64,000 bases of DNA, taken from LMUY01 sp964244585. GTDB lineage: Bacteria; Pseudomonadota; Alphaproteobacteria; Acetobacterales; Acetobacteraceae. Shown piece by piece: positions 39,931 through 48,658 of the stretch. The first letter of the stretch is position 1; every line of letters starts with the position of its first letter. The notes below the pieces were generated by a model that was not told where the DNA came from, did not search any database, and saw only the letters and a program-made list of their open reading frames with translations. Made by a program: the position numbers and the translations under genes. Where the stretch lies: assembly GCA_964244585.1 (NCBI GenBank), contig CAXTJM010000012.1, positions 67,141 through 131,140 of the forward strand. Reading direction: 5' to 3'.

Positions 39931-40835
39931 GCCTGGGCGGGTTGCTGGCGCTGCTGCTGCACGTGCCCGCAATGGCTGGCATGGCCCTGCTGTTGGCCGG
40001 CGCGATGCCATGGCTACGCGCGAGGCTGGCAGGCCGCGTCGGGCCCTCCCTGCTGCGGCCCTGGCATGAATGGCGGCGGTTGCTGCGCAAGCGCCCGGTC
40101 GTGTCGGAAGGGACGTCCGGCCTGGCGATCTGGGCGCCGGTCGCCGGCCTGGCAGCCCTGGCGATGGCAGCCCTCCTGGTGCCGAGCTTCACGTTGGGCA
40201 TGGCGACCGCACCCTTGGGCGATCTGGTGGTGATCGCCGGGCTGCTGGGCCTGGCGCGGGCGACCGGGGCGCTGGCGGCGATCGACGCCGGCACCGGGCA
40301 GGCCGGGATGGCAGCCATTCGAAGCCTCCGCCTGGCTGCCCTGGCCGAACCTACCGTGGTGCTGGTGATCTTCACCGTCGCGTTGCTGGCGGGGACCACG
40401 AACCTGGATGCCGCCGTGGCGTCGCTGCACGAGGCGGTGGTTCCGGGAGTTCCGTTGCTGCTGGCGGTCGCTGGGTTGGCCGGCGTCGTCGTGGCTGCCG
40501 AGGCGGAGGGCGACCCGGTGGTCGCGGACGCGTCCGGTTGGCATGCCGCCGCGGCCGAGGCAGGCGCGGCGCTGCGGCGGGTGGTGTGGCTATCGCTCGT
40601 GGTCGCCCTGGTGCTGCCCGGCGGCATGGCGCCCGCGGGGGCTGGTCCGCTCGACTGGCTGGTGGGTCTAGTCGCCTGGGTGGCGAAGTTGGCCGTGCTG
40701 GGGGCGGCCTGTGCCATGGCGGGTCCAGCGCTGCACCGGGCCGGGCAGGCGGCCATCGGGCCGTTGACGGGTGCGGCGCTCCTGCTGGCATTGCTGGCGG
40801 CCCTGTTCCTGTTCGCCGGGCAGGGCCTGGCGTGA
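39927..40835 (+). CDS. hyfC: Ehr complex NuoH-like membrane subunit, HyfC-type
   Basis: 302-residue membrane protein of the NuoH/HycD/HyfC family, which connects the hydrogenase-like soluble module to the membrane arm and contributes the quinone-like pocket in complex I. Expected features are present: ARLAGRVGPSLLRPWHEWRRLLRK after the first helix (NuoH usually has QGRIGPN...GLLQP at this place), ALAEPTVVLVIFTVAL, and acidic residues at AAEAEGDPVVADA. The gene overlaps hyfB and hyfE by 4 bases each. Confidence 0.85.
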   Translation: MSLGGLLALLLHVPAMAGMALLLAGAMPWLRARLAGRVGPSLLRPWHEWRRLLRKRPVVSEGTSGLAIWAPVAGLAALAMAALLVPSFTLGMATAPLGDLVVIAGLLGLARATGALAAIDAGTGQAGMAAIRSLRLAALAEPTVVLVIFTVALLAGTTNLDAAVASLHEAVVPGVPLLLAVAGLAGVVVAAEAEGDPVVADASGWHAAAAEAGAALRRVVWLSLVVALVLPGGMAPAGAGPLDWLVGLVAWVAKLAVLGAACAMAGPALHRAGQAAIGPLTGAALLLALLAALFLFAGQGLA

Positions 40836-41365
40836 CGGCCGGCCTGCTGGATCTGAGCCGGCTGGCCGCGCTGCTGGCGCTGCTGGCATCCTTCGCCATC
40901 CTGGCGACCCGGCGTGCGCAGCCGCTGGCCTACTTGGCGCAGCTTGCCCTGGTCGGCATGGCCACCCTGGTCCAGTTGGCCCTGCAGGCGGACTGGTCCC
41001 TGCTGATCGTGGCCCTGGTCCTGACGGCGCAAGGAATCCTGCTGTGGTTCAACCGGCCGCCCCTTTCCGGCAGGACCTCCTTCCCGGTGGCGACAGTGTG
41101 CGGCGCATTGCTGTTGGCGGTCCTGGCAACGGCGAGCACGCCCTCCGAGGGGATGGGCGTGCCGCTGGCCATCGTGCTGCTGGGCCTGCTGGGGGCGTCG
41201 TCGATGCCCGGACCGTACGGTGTGCTGTCGCTGTTGAACGGCGTCGTGCTGGGCATGACCGTGGTGCCGGGGCTGCCGCTGCGCGCGATGCTGGCGGTGG
41301 TGATGGCTGGCCTGGCCCTCGTCGTCGTGACGGAGGGCAGGCGCGTGGCGTGGACCCGGCGATGA
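40832..41365 (+). CDS. hyfE: Ehr complex small membrane subunit, HyfE-type
   Basis: 177-residue membrane protein with five to six helices, equivalent to HyfE (NuoK-related). It starts with GTG overlapping the hyfC stop (GTGA) and overlaps hyfF by 4 bases (ATGA). The conserved PYGVLSLLNGVVLG stretch near the C-terminus is typical for HyfE proteins (E. coli HyfE has a similar NG segment). The segment would complete the proton path of the membrane arm. Confidence 0.8.
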   Translation: MTAGLLDLSRLAALLALLASFAILATRRAQPLAYLAQLALVGMATLVQLALQADWSLLIVALVLTAQGILLWFNRPPLSGRTSFPVATVCGALLLAVLATASTPSEGMGVPLAIVLLGLLGASSMPGPYGVLSLLNGVVLGMTVVPGLPLRAMLAVVMAGLALVVVTEGRRVAWTRR

Positions 41366-42561
41366 TACCGGCGCTGTGCATCCTGCTGCCGCCGATGCTG
41401 GCCGCGTCGCTGCCCTGGATGCCGGGAGCACGCTGGGTTTGGCTCGGCTGCGCAGCGCTTGACCTGGTGCTGGCCGCGAGCCTGCCCTGGACCGGGACCA
41501 GCCTGGGCGGATGGCTGCTGCCGGACCCGTTGGCGGTGCTCGTGCTGGTGCTGGCCGGGTTCGCCTGGCTGATGGCGAGTGCCGCCGCGGCCGCGACGCC
41601 AGCCTTGCTCGCGCTGCTGGTGGGCCTGGTCAACCTCGCCCTGCTGGCGGACGGGGCTGGCCTGACGGCTGCCGCGGCCGGAGCGGCCGGGATCGTGGCC
41701 GTGTACTGCCTGCACGGGCCTGGACCTTTGCTCGCGGCTGCCGCGACAGGCATGGGGCTCGCGGTGTTCGGCACCGTCGTGCTGTATGCCGGCGCCGCGC
41801 CCGCGCTTGGGCCGGGCTGGACAGGGCTGAGCTGGAGCGCGCTGCCCGAAACCGGGCCGGCGGCCAACGGAATGGCGCTGAGCACCGGTTTCGTCCTGAT
41901 GCTGCTGGGGCTGGGGGTGTCGTGCATCCTGACGCCGCTTTGGGCCGCGCTGCGGACGGCAGCGCTGCCACCGGGATTGGCCATGCTGGCCGGCCCGTTG
42001 GGCGGGGTTTGGCTGGTGGCGGCGTTGCGGCTCCGCGGCGTGTTGGATGGCAACGGCCATGCGGTCGCGCCGGGCGGCCTGCTGCTGGCTGCCGGGCTGG
42101 TGGGCCTGGCGCTCGCGGCTGCGTGCCTCCGGCGGCCTTGCGGCGGCTTGCCGGCAGCCTTGCTGGCGATGTTCGCGGCGGTGCTTTGCGGCTTCGGCGT
42201 GGGGGGTGCGGCGGCGACCGGCGCCGGCTTGCTGCATTTGACGCTGGGCTGCGTGGCCTTGACCGCGGCGGCCACCGGGTCGCGGCTTGGCCTGGCTGCG
42301 CTGGCCGGCGTGCCGCCTTTCGGGTTGTTCGCCAGCGGATTCGCCCTGGTGATGCAGGCTGCCCAGCGCAACGTGGCCGTGGCGGGCCTGCTGCTGCTGG
42401 GCCTGTTCGGCGTGGCGGCCCTGGCGCTGCGTCGCTTGCCCCAGGCCGAACCCGGCGCGCGGTGGGGCTGGGTCGGGATCGGCCTCACCTTGCTGGGCGC
42501 CTGGGCCATGCCGCCCGCGGTCACCGCCTGGATCCAGGGCATCGCGGCGGCGGCACGGTGA
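41362..42561 (+). CDS. hyfF: Ehr complex antiporter-like subunit, HyfF-type
   Basis: 399-residue second antiporter-like membrane subunit, with about twelve helices. GLLHLTLGCVALTAAA and the LAGVPPFGLFASGFAL stretch resemble conserved parts of HyfF/NuoN; PPFGLF is a common motif of this family. ATG at 41362 is preferred because of the ATGA overlap, although GTG at 41350 is also in frame. It is shorter than typical HyfF (about 480-520 residues), so some helices are missing relative to E. coli. Confidence 0.8.
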   Translation: MIPALCILLPPMLAASLPWMPGARWVWLGCAALDLVLAASLPWTGTSLGGWLLPDPLAVLVLVLAGFAWLMASAAAAATPALLALLVGLVNLALLADGAGLTAAAAGAAGIVAVYCLHGPGPLLAAAATGMGLAVFGTVVLYAGAAPALGPGWTGLSWSALPETGPAANGMALSTGFVLMLLGLGVSCILTPLWAALRTAALPPGLAMLAGPLGGVWLVAALRLRGVLDGNGHAVAPGGLLLAAGLVGLALAAACLRRPCGGLPAALLAMFAAVLCGFGVGGAAATGAGLLHLTLGCVALTAAATGSRLGLAALAGVPPFGLFASGFALVMQAAQRNVAVAGLLLLGLFGVAALALRRLPQAEPGARWGWVGIGLTLLGAWAMPPAVTAWIQGIAAAAR

Positions 42562-44000
42562 GCAGCGCGGACATTATCCGGGCCGCGCCCGCCGTGCCGT
42601 GCCGCCCTTGGCCTCGCTATGTCCTGCCCGGCGAGCAATGGATGGCGCTCGCGCCGGACGGCCTGACGTTGCTGGCGCTCTGGGCGGACACCGCCTCGGC
42701 CTATGCCGTGTTCAGCAGCGGCGGCGGGCAGATCCTGTTGGCTTCCACGCCGGTGCGGGACGGCGGGTACCCCGCCCTGTCGCTGCGGTTCGCCGCCGCG
42801 ACGTTGATGGAGCGCATGGTCCATGACCTATGGGGCCACCGCGCGCTGGGCGGGCTGGACGCGCGGCCCTGGCTGGATCATGGCCGCTGGAGCGTCACGC
42901 ATCCCCTGGCCGCCCGCCACGGCGCTGCCAACGGCGCCACCGACTACGCGTTCCGCCCGGTCGAAGACCGCATGCAGGTTCCGGTCGGGCCGGTGTTCGG
43001 CCATCCGGCGGAGCCGGTGCACCTGCGGATCCATGCGGATGGCGAGCGGGCGTCCAGCCTGGAGGTGCGGCTGGGATACGCCCATAAGGGCACCCTGCTG
43101 CTGATGCGCGGCAAGTCGCCCCGGGCCGCCGCCCGGTTCGCGGCGCGCCTGTCCGCCGACGCGACGGTCGCCCATGGCGTGGCATTCGCCGCCGCGGCGG
43201 AAGCGGCCCTGGCGATCGAGCCGCCGCCCCGCGCCATCATGCTGCGCGGCGTCATGGCGGAGGTGGAGCGGGTCGCCACCCATCTGGGCGACCTCGCCAC
43301 GGCATGCGAGGCGATGCCCCGCCTGTCCGGCCGGCTGGGATGGCACCGCGAGCAGATGGCCCGGGCCGCCCAGGCGGCGTTCGGCCACCGCATGATGATG
43401 GACTGCGTGGTGCCAGGCGGCTTGGCCGCGGATATCGCGCCGGGCGGCGGTGCCGCGCTGCAGGCCGCGGCCGACGCGCTGGCGGCCGAGCTGCCGGCCT
43501 TGACGCTGCAGGGCCTGGGCAGCGGGATCGGCGTGGTGCCGCCGGACATCCTGGCGCTGTTCGCCCCGCCCGGCATCGTGGGCCGCGCCGGCGGCCGCGT
43601 GGTCGATGCACGGCATAGCCCCGGCTATGCCCCATACCCGGCTGCCGTTCCGCCGGTGCTGGCGGCGGCCGACACGGCGGCGCGCCTGCAACTCCGTCTG
43701 GACGAGATGGATGTAAGCCTGGATTTGCTGCGGGACTGGCTCGGCTCCCTGCCGCCCGGCCCGGTCAGCCAGACGCTGCCCACCGCCAGCGCGGAGGGGC
43801 TTGCGGTGGCGGAGAGTCCGCGCGGCGCGGTGTGGCACTGGCTGCGGCTGGATGCCGGGTTGATCGCCAGCGTCTTCGTCGCCGATCCCTCCTGGCGGCT
43901 GTGGCCGTTGCAGGAGGCCGCGTCCGCCGGCGCCATGCTGGACGAGTTGCCGCTGATCGACCGGTCCTTCGCCTGCGCCCGCTCGGGGATGGACCTGTGA
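42558..44000 (+). CDS. hyfG: Ehr complex large subunit, HyfG/NuoCD-like, without NiFe ligands
   Basis: 480-residue fusion of a NuoC-like N-terminal domain (to about 130) and a NuoD/hydrogenase-large-like domain. SLEVRLGYAHKGTLLLMRGK corresponds to the conserved GYxHKG region. The place of the first CxxC (usually RxCGICxxAH) reads RLSADATVAH, and the C-terminal DPCxxC is replaced by SFACARSGMDL, with a single Cys. Neither NiFe-ligand pair exists, so it cannot be a hydrogenase; it is an Ehr-type subunit, as established for such complexes. GTG start, overlapped by 4 bases on both sides. Confidence 0.87.
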   Translation: MSSADIIRAAPAVPCRPWPRYVLPGEQWMALAPDGLTLLALWADTASAYAVFSSGGGQILLASTPVRDGGYPALSLRFAAATLMERMVHDLWGHRALGGLDARPWLDHGRWSVTHPLAARHGAANGATDYAFRPVEDRMQVPVGPVFGHPAEPVHLRIHADGERASSLEVRLGYAHKGTLLLMRGKSPRAAARFAARLSADATVAHGVAFAAAAEAALAIEPPPRAIMLRGVMAEVERVATHLGDLATACEAMPRLSGRLGWHREQMARAAQAAFGHRMMMDCVVPGGLAADIAPGGGAALQAAADALAAELPALTLQGLGSGIGVVPPDILALFAPPGIVGRAGGRVVDARHSPGYAPYPAAVPPVLAAADTAARLQLRLDEMDVSLDLLRDWLGSLPPGPVSQTLPTASAEGLAVAESPRGAVWHWLRLDAGLIASVFVADPSWRLWPLQEAASAGAMLDELPLIDRSFACARSGMDL

Positions 44001-44512
44001 GGACGCGGGCGGACGCCATGCCGGAGCCGCCTGCGGAGAACGTCGCCGCACTGGCCGCCCGGCTGGATGCCGCCGCGCAGGTTCGGCTGGGACGCAGCCT
44101 GGCGTTGTTCCACGTCCCGACCGGCGGCTGCGGCGGCTGCGAGCGCGAGTTGGTGGCGTTGGGCGGTGTCGCCTACGACCTCGAACGCTTCGGGCTGCGC
44201 TTCGTCGGGTCCCCGCGGCGGGCGGACGTGCTGCTGGCCACCGGGCCGCTGACCGCGAACCTCCAGGAGGCGCTGGCCCTGTCCTACACCGCGATGCCGG
44301 AGCCGAAATGGGTGGTGGCGGTGGGAGATTGCGCGGTGGATGGCGGCGTCTTCAAGGGCAGCTACGCCGTCCACGGCGGTGTCGGGGTGGCGGTGCCGGT
44401 GGACCTGCTTGTGCGTGGCTGTCCGCCGGCGCCGGCCGAGATCCTTGGCGGCTTGCTTACCCTGCTGGCGGCGAATGCGCCCCGTGCGGCTCGCCCGCGC
44501 AGGCGGCTATAG
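43997..44512 (+). CDS. hyfI: Ehr complex small subunit, HyfI/NuoB-like [4Fe-4S] protein
   Basis: 171-residue homologue of NuoB/HycG/HyfI, holding the proximal [4Fe-4S] cluster (N2 equivalent). All four cysteines are present: GGCGGCERE (CxxC), VGDCAVDGG, and RGCPPAPAEIL. The hydrogenase-type CxxC spacing (not the adjacent CC of NuoB) places it with group 4 complexes. GTG at 43997 overlaps hyfG by 4 bases; ATG at 44018 is the alternative. It is the last gene of the ten-gene chain. No NuoI-like or NADH-binding partner is present. Confidence 0.88.
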   Translation: MRTRADAMPEPPAENVAALAARLDAAAQVRLGRSLALFHVPTGGCGGCERELVALGGVAYDLERFGLRFVGSPRRADVLLATGPLTANLQEALALSYTAMPEPKWVVAVGDCAVDGGVFKGSYAVHGGVGVAVPVDLLVRGCPPAPAEILGGLLTLLAANAPRAARPRRRL

Positions 44513-44920
44513 CAGGCATAGTTCGCGCAGGCGCTGCGCCATGGCATGGGGCAGGCCGGCCTCGTCCGACCCGGCGGCCAGGTCCTCCGGAGCGTCCTCG
44601 CCACGCAGGTAGCGCCAGCCCTGGAACGCCTTCACCGGCCGCCCTGCCACGGGGACGACCGCCGGGTCCAGCCCGATGGCGGCGCAGGCGCTGCCATCGG
44701 CGCGGTTCGAGGGCGTGATGGCGGTGATTCGCTGCCGCACCAGCATGGTGCCGTCGATCACCCAGTAGAGCGAGCCGGCCTCCAGCAATTCCGGCGCCCG
44801 CCGCGGCAGGTGCCGCGTGAGGTGCTGGAGCGGCAGGCCGGCGGCCAGGCGCGCGGCCTGGTCGTTGCGGAGTTCCGCGGGGTCGCGCACGCCGACGCAG
44901 AGTTTCATCAAGTGCAGCAT
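44507..44920 (-). CDS. DUF1489 family protein
   Basis: 137-residue protein of a conserved alphaproteobacterial family of unknown function. The start MLHLMKLCVGVRDPAEL and the later GWRYLRGEDAP and PHAMAQRLRELCLL match the DUF1489 pattern. ATG at 44920 is preferred; the open frame to 44977 is longer but has no support. It ends 6 bases inside the 3' end of hyfI, in the convergent direction, and is divergent from aapJ. Confidence 0.82.
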   Translation of the reverse strand: MLHLMKLCVGVRDPAELRNDQAARLAAGLPLQHLTRHLPRRAPELLEAGSLYWVIDGTMLVRQRITAITPSNRADGSACAAIGLDPAVVPVAGRPVKAFQGWRYLRGEDAPEDLAAGSDEAGLPHAMAQRLRELCLL

Positions 44921-45048
44921 CGCCGTGACAGATGGCGGAGCGGGCGCGAGCGGGCAAGCACCGGCGTCGGCGGGCATTGACTCTCGTTGCGATCACGGCG
45001 ATGTCCGGCCGCGCGCAGGGCAGCCCTGCGCATTTGGGGGGATTAACG

Positions 45049-46080
45049 ATGGTGGCTTTCAAGGCGGTCGGCGCGGTCGCGCTGGCGGCAGGCCTGATGG
45101 CGGGCGCGGCCGTTGCCCACGCCCAGGGCTCCGGCTCCGCGACGATCGATGCGATCAAGGCGCGCGGAATGCTGGCATGCGGCGTCTCCCCGGGTGTCGC
45201 CGGATTCTCGCTGGCCGACAGCCAGGGCGTGATCAAGGGCATCGATGCCGATGGCTGCCGCACGGTCGCCGCCGCGATCCTCGGCGATGCCACCAAGGTG
45301 CGCTTCGTGCCGACCACCACGATCACCCGCTTCACCGCCTTGCAATCCGGCGAGATCGACGTGCTGATTCGCGAGACGACCTGGACGCTCGGCCGCGAGG
45401 CCAGCCTCGGCCTCGAATTCGCCGGGGTGAACTACTATGACGGCACCGGCTTCCTGGTAAAGACGGCGGCGAACGTGAAGTCCGCCAAGGAGCTGGACGG
45501 CGCCACCGTCTGCGTGCAGCCCGGCACCAGCACCGAACTGGCGATCAACGACTATTTCCGCAACAACAACCTCAAGTTCACCCCGGTCGAGATCCAGGAC
45601 CTGAGCGAGATCCAGAACGCGTTCATGTCCGGCCGCTGCGATTCCTACTCGACGGACAGCTCGGCCCTGGCCGCCTTCCGCTTCCAGCAGGGCGCCAAGG
45701 CCGGCGACCTGACGCTGCTGCCGGAGATCATCAGCAAGGAGCCGCTGGGCCCAATGGTCCGCAAGGGCGACGACAAGTTCTTCGACGTGGTGAAGTGGAC
45801 GCAGTTCGCGACGCTGACGGCGGAGGAAGACGGCGTCACCAGCAAGAACGTCGATAGCTTCCTGACCACCACGAACCCGGAGATCCGCCGCTTGCTCGGC
45901 CTGGAGGGCGACATGGGCAAGGCGCTCGGTATCGACAACAAGTGGGCCTACAACGTCATCAAGCAGGTCGGCAATTTCGGCGAGATCTGGGACCGCAACA
46001 TCACGGTTATGGCCGTGCCGCGCGGCATCAACAACCTCTGGAACAAGGGTGGCCTGCAATACGCGCCGCCGATCCGCTGA
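45049..46080 (+). CDS. aapJ: General L-amino acid ABC transporter substrate-binding protein AapJ
   Basis: 343-residue periplasmic binding protein. Signal peptide MVAFKAVGAVALAAGLMAGAAVAHAQ; mature part with LACGVSPGVAGFS, TTTITRFTALQSGEIDVLIRETTWT and VQPGTSTELAINDYF, as in AapJ of rhizobia. ATG at 45049 has GGGGGA upstream. It is followed by a strong hairpin terminator and then aapQ, so the binding protein is likely to be made in excess over the permeases. It is divergent from DUF1489. Confidence 0.93.
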   Translation: MVAFKAVGAVALAAGLMAGAAVAHAQGSGSATIDAIKARGMLACGVSPGVAGFSLADSQGVIKGIDADGCRTVAAAILGDATKVRFVPTTTITRFTALQSGEIDVLIRETTWTLGREASLGLEFAGVNYYDGTGFLVKTAANVKSAKELDGATVCVQPGTSTELAINDYFRNNNLKFTPVEIQDLSEIQNAFMSGRCDSYSTDSSALAAFRFQQGAKAGDLTLLPEIISKEPLGPMVRKGDDKFFDVVKWTQFATLTAEEDGVTSKNVDSFLTTTNPEIRRLLGLEGDMGKALGIDNKWAYNVIKQVGNFGEIWDRNITVMAVPRGINNLWNKGGLQYAPPIR

Positions 46081-46130
46081 TGCCGTGAGGGCCTAGCAGC
46101 CCAATTGCTGGGCAGCATGCCCGCTGGAAG

Positions 46131-46160
46131 CGCCGTCCCCGTTCCGGGGGCGGCGTTTTC
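46131..46160 (+). terminator. Strong hairpin terminator between aapJ and aapQ
   Basis: CGCCGTCCCC and GGGGGCGGCG (one G-U pair) form a 10-base stem with loop GTTCC, followed by TTTTCGTTT. It lies 50 bases after the aapJ stop and about 100 bases before aapQ. It probably ends most aapJ messages, leaving partial read-through to aapQMP. Confidence 0.85.
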
Positions 46161-46258
46161 GTTTGCACGGGCCGTAAGCGGCGTTGCAGGTTGCAATGCC
46201 CGCGAAGTATGACAGCCATGCGCAGGCCGATTGCTGCCATCAAGGAATAGAGACAGCC

Positions 46259-47470
46259 ATGTCCGGTGCCGTGAGCGACCCCCGCCTCCATGCTGCCCGG
46301 GCTGCCCCGAAGCAGCGCATGCGCCTGTCCTGGTCCGACCCCAAGTTCCGCAGCATCGTGTGGCAGGTGGTGGTGGTCGGGCTGCTCGTGGCGATCGTCG
46401 CCTACCTGGTCGGCAACACCAACCGCAACCTGGCGGCGCGCCACATCGCCACCGGCTTCGGCTATCTCGCGCGCACGGCGGGCATCCCGATCGGCGAGTC
46501 GCTCGTCCCCTACAACCCGTCGACCAGCACCTATGGCGACGCGCTGGTCATCGGCATCCTCAACACGCTGAAGGTGGCGGTCGTCGGCGTGGTGCTGACC
46601 ACGATCTGGGGCACGTTGCTGGGCATCGCCCGGCTGTCGAAGAACTGGCTGCTGTCCCGCCTCGCCGCCGCGTATGTGGAGGTGCTGCGCGACATCCCGC
46701 TGCTGCTGCAACTGCTGTTCTGGTACGGGCTGGTGCAGACGCTGCCCTCCGTCCGCAATGCCATCGCGGTGCTGCCGGGCGTGTTCTTTTCCAACCGCGG
46801 CATCAAGGTGCCGCTGTTCGAGTGGCAGCCGGCGCATAGCTGGGCGCTCGCTGCCTTCCTGGTGGGGCTGCTCGGCACGATGGCCTGGTCCAACGTCGCC
46901 TCCAGGCGGCAGGCGCAGACCGGCGTGCGGCCGAAGACATGGCCGGCGGCGCTCGCATTGCTGGTGGCCTTTCCGCTGTTCGTCTGGGCGGTGCTGGGGG
47001 CGCCATTCCAGTTGGACATGCCGGTCAAGGGCGGCTTCAACTTCACTGGCGGCGGCACGATCAGCCCGGAATACTGCGCGCTGACCCTGGGGCTGATCGT
47101 CTACACCGCGGCCTACATCGCGGAGATCGTGCGGTCCGGCATCCAGGCCGTGCCGCAGGGCCAGTGGGAGGCCGCGGGCGCGCTGGGGCTGCGGCCGGGT
47201 GCGGTGCTGCGGCAGATCGTGCTGCCGCAGGCCCTGCGGGTGGTGATCCCGCCGATGACCAGCCAGTTCCTGAACCTGACCAAGAACAGCTCGCTCGCCG
47301 TGGCGATCGGCTACCAGGACGTGGTGTCGATCGACCAGACGACGCTGAACCAGACCGGGCAGGCGGTCGAGGGCATCGCCGTGCTGATGGGGGTCTTCCT
47401 GGTGATCAGCCTGTCGATCAGCCTGTTCATGAACTGGTACAACGCCCGCATCGCCCTGGTGGAGCGCTGA
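46259..47470 (+). CDS. aapQ: General L-amino acid ABC transporter permease AapQ
   Basis: 403-residue inner-membrane permease of the AapJQMP importer. Hydrophobic segments alternate with a long insertion (about 160-270, GIKVPLFEWQPAHSW then FNFTGGGTISPEY), characteristic of AapQ. The ABC-contact EAA loop is QWEAAGALGLRPGAVLRQIVLPQALR. ATG at 46259 follows a possible AAGGAA site. It lies 1 base before aapM and is followed by aapP, so the three are one unit. Confidence 0.93.
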   Translation: MSGAVSDPRLHAARAAPKQRMRLSWSDPKFRSIVWQVVVVGLLVAIVAYLVGNTNRNLAARHIATGFGYLARTAGIPIGESLVPYNPSTSTYGDALVIGILNTLKVAVVGVVLTTIWGTLLGIARLSKNWLLSRLAAAYVEVLRDIPLLLQLLFWYGLVQTLPSVRNAIAVLPGVFFSNRGIKVPLFEWQPAHSWALAAFLVGLLGTMAWSNVASRRQAQTGVRPKTWPAALALLVAFPLFVWAVLGAPFQLDMPVKGGFNFTGGGTISPEYCALTLGLIVYTAAYIAEIVRSGIQAVPQGQWEAAGALGLRPGAVLRQIVLPQALRVVIPPMTSQFLNLTKNSSLAVAIGYQDVVSIDQTTLNQTGQAVEGIAVLMGVFLVISLSISLFMNWYNARIALVER

Positions 47471-47471
47471 C

Positions 47472-48644
47472 ATGAGCCAACTCGCCACCACGGACATCGA
47501 TCCGGTGCCCGCGATCGCGGGCAATGCGGCGATCCCGTCCACCGCACGCACCCGGCCCCCCGCCGCGGTGCACGGCCCGGTGGCGTGGCTGCGGACCAAC
47601 CTGTTCGGCTCCTGGCCCTCCGGCATCGCCACGGTCGTGTTCGGCGCGCTGATCATCTACTGGGTCGTCGGCTTCTTCGACTGGGCGGTGGTGCATGCCG
47701 TGTGGTCGGTGCCGGACGGCGCCAACGGGCCGGACACGACGGCGTGCCGCGACGTGCGCGGTGTCGGCGCGTGCTGGGCGGTGCTGCACGAGAAATACCG
47801 TTTCATCCTGTTCGGCCGCTATCCGTACGACCTGCAATGGCGCGCGGCGGTCGTGATCGCCCTGTTCATCGGCCTGTATGCGCTCTCCGCCTGGCGACGT
47901 TGCTGGCGCAAGGAGTTGCTGCTCGTGTGGATCGCCACGCTGGCGGTGATCGGCATCCTGATGTGGGGCGGCACCCTCGGGCTGGACTTCGTGCCGCAGG
48001 ACCAGTGGGGCGGCCTGCCGCTGACGCTGATCCTGGCCACGTTCGGCCTGGCCTTCGCCTTCCCGCTTTCGGTGCTGGTGGCGCTGGGCCGGCGCTCGAC
48101 CAAGCTGCCGGCGGTCAAGGCGCTCTGCGTGCTGTATGTCGAGCTGATCCGCGGCGTGCCGCTGATCACGCTGCTGTTCATGGCCAGCGTGATGTTCCCG
48201 CTGTTCCTGCCGGACGGCGTGAACATCGACAAGCTGCTGCGCGCGCAGATCGCCATCATCCTGTTCGCCGCGGCCTATCTGGCGGAGGTGGTGCGCGGCG
48301 GCCTGCAATCCCTGCCGAAGGGGCAGTACGAGGCGGCCGACGCGCTCGGCCTGTCCTATTGGAAGAAGACGGGCCTCATCGTGCTGCCGCAGGCGCTCCG
48401 CCTGGTGATCCCGCCCCTGGTCAACACTTTCATCGGGTTCTTCAAGGACACCAGCCTGGTGCTGATCATCGGCCTGTTCGACCTGCTGTCGGCGGGCAAG
48501 ATCGCGATCAGCGAGCCGGCCTGGTCCACCTATTCCAGCGAGGTCTACATCGCCCTCGCCGCGATCTATTTCGTGTTCTGCTACACCATGGCCCGCTACT
48601 CGCGCGGGCTGGAGCGCGAGTTCGCCCGCGCCCGTAACCGGTAG
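47472..48644 (+). CDS. aapM: General L-amino acid ABC transporter permease AapM
   Basis: 390-residue second permease. EAADALGLSYWKKTGLIVLPQALRLVIPP is the EAA loop; KDTSLVLIIGLFDLL is the family-typical last-helix region. It also has the extended N-terminal part (about 60-200) of AapM proteins. The sequence begins one base after the aapQ stop. It forms a heterodimer with AapQ. Confidence 0.93.
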   Translation: MSQLATTDIDPVPAIAGNAAIPSTARTRPPAAVHGPVAWLRTNLFGSWPSGIATVVFGALIIYWVVGFFDWAVVHAVWSVPDGANGPDTTACRDVRGVGACWAVLHEKYRFILFGRYPYDLQWRAAVVIALFIGLYALSAWRRCWRKELLLVWIATLAVIGILMWGGTLGLDFVPQDQWGGLPLTLILATFGLAFAFPLSVLVALGRRSTKLPAVKALCVLYVELIRGVPLITLLFMASVMFPLFLPDGVNIDKLLRAQIAIILFAAAYLAEVVRGGLQSLPKGQYEAADALGLSYWKKTGLIVLPQALRLVIPPLVNTFIGFFKDTSLVLIIGLFDLLSAGKIAISEPAWSTYSSEVYIALAAIYFVFCYTMARYSRGLEREFARARNR

Positions 48645-48658
48645 AAGGGGATACCCAG

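Noticed and set aside
38014..42824. Large minus-strand frames across the hyf genes
   Set aside because: Shadows caused by high GC. The plus-strand frames have membrane helices, correct families and overlapping starts.
38128..44512. Functional [NiFe] hydrogenase-4 or formate hydrogenlyase
   Set aside because: Both CxxC pairs of the large subunit are missing and no maturation or formate dehydrogenase genes are present.
44457..45335. 292-residue minus frame overlapping DUF1489 and aapJ
   Set aside because: The DUF1489 protein lies in a different frame with better family match; the longer frame is antisense to aapJ.
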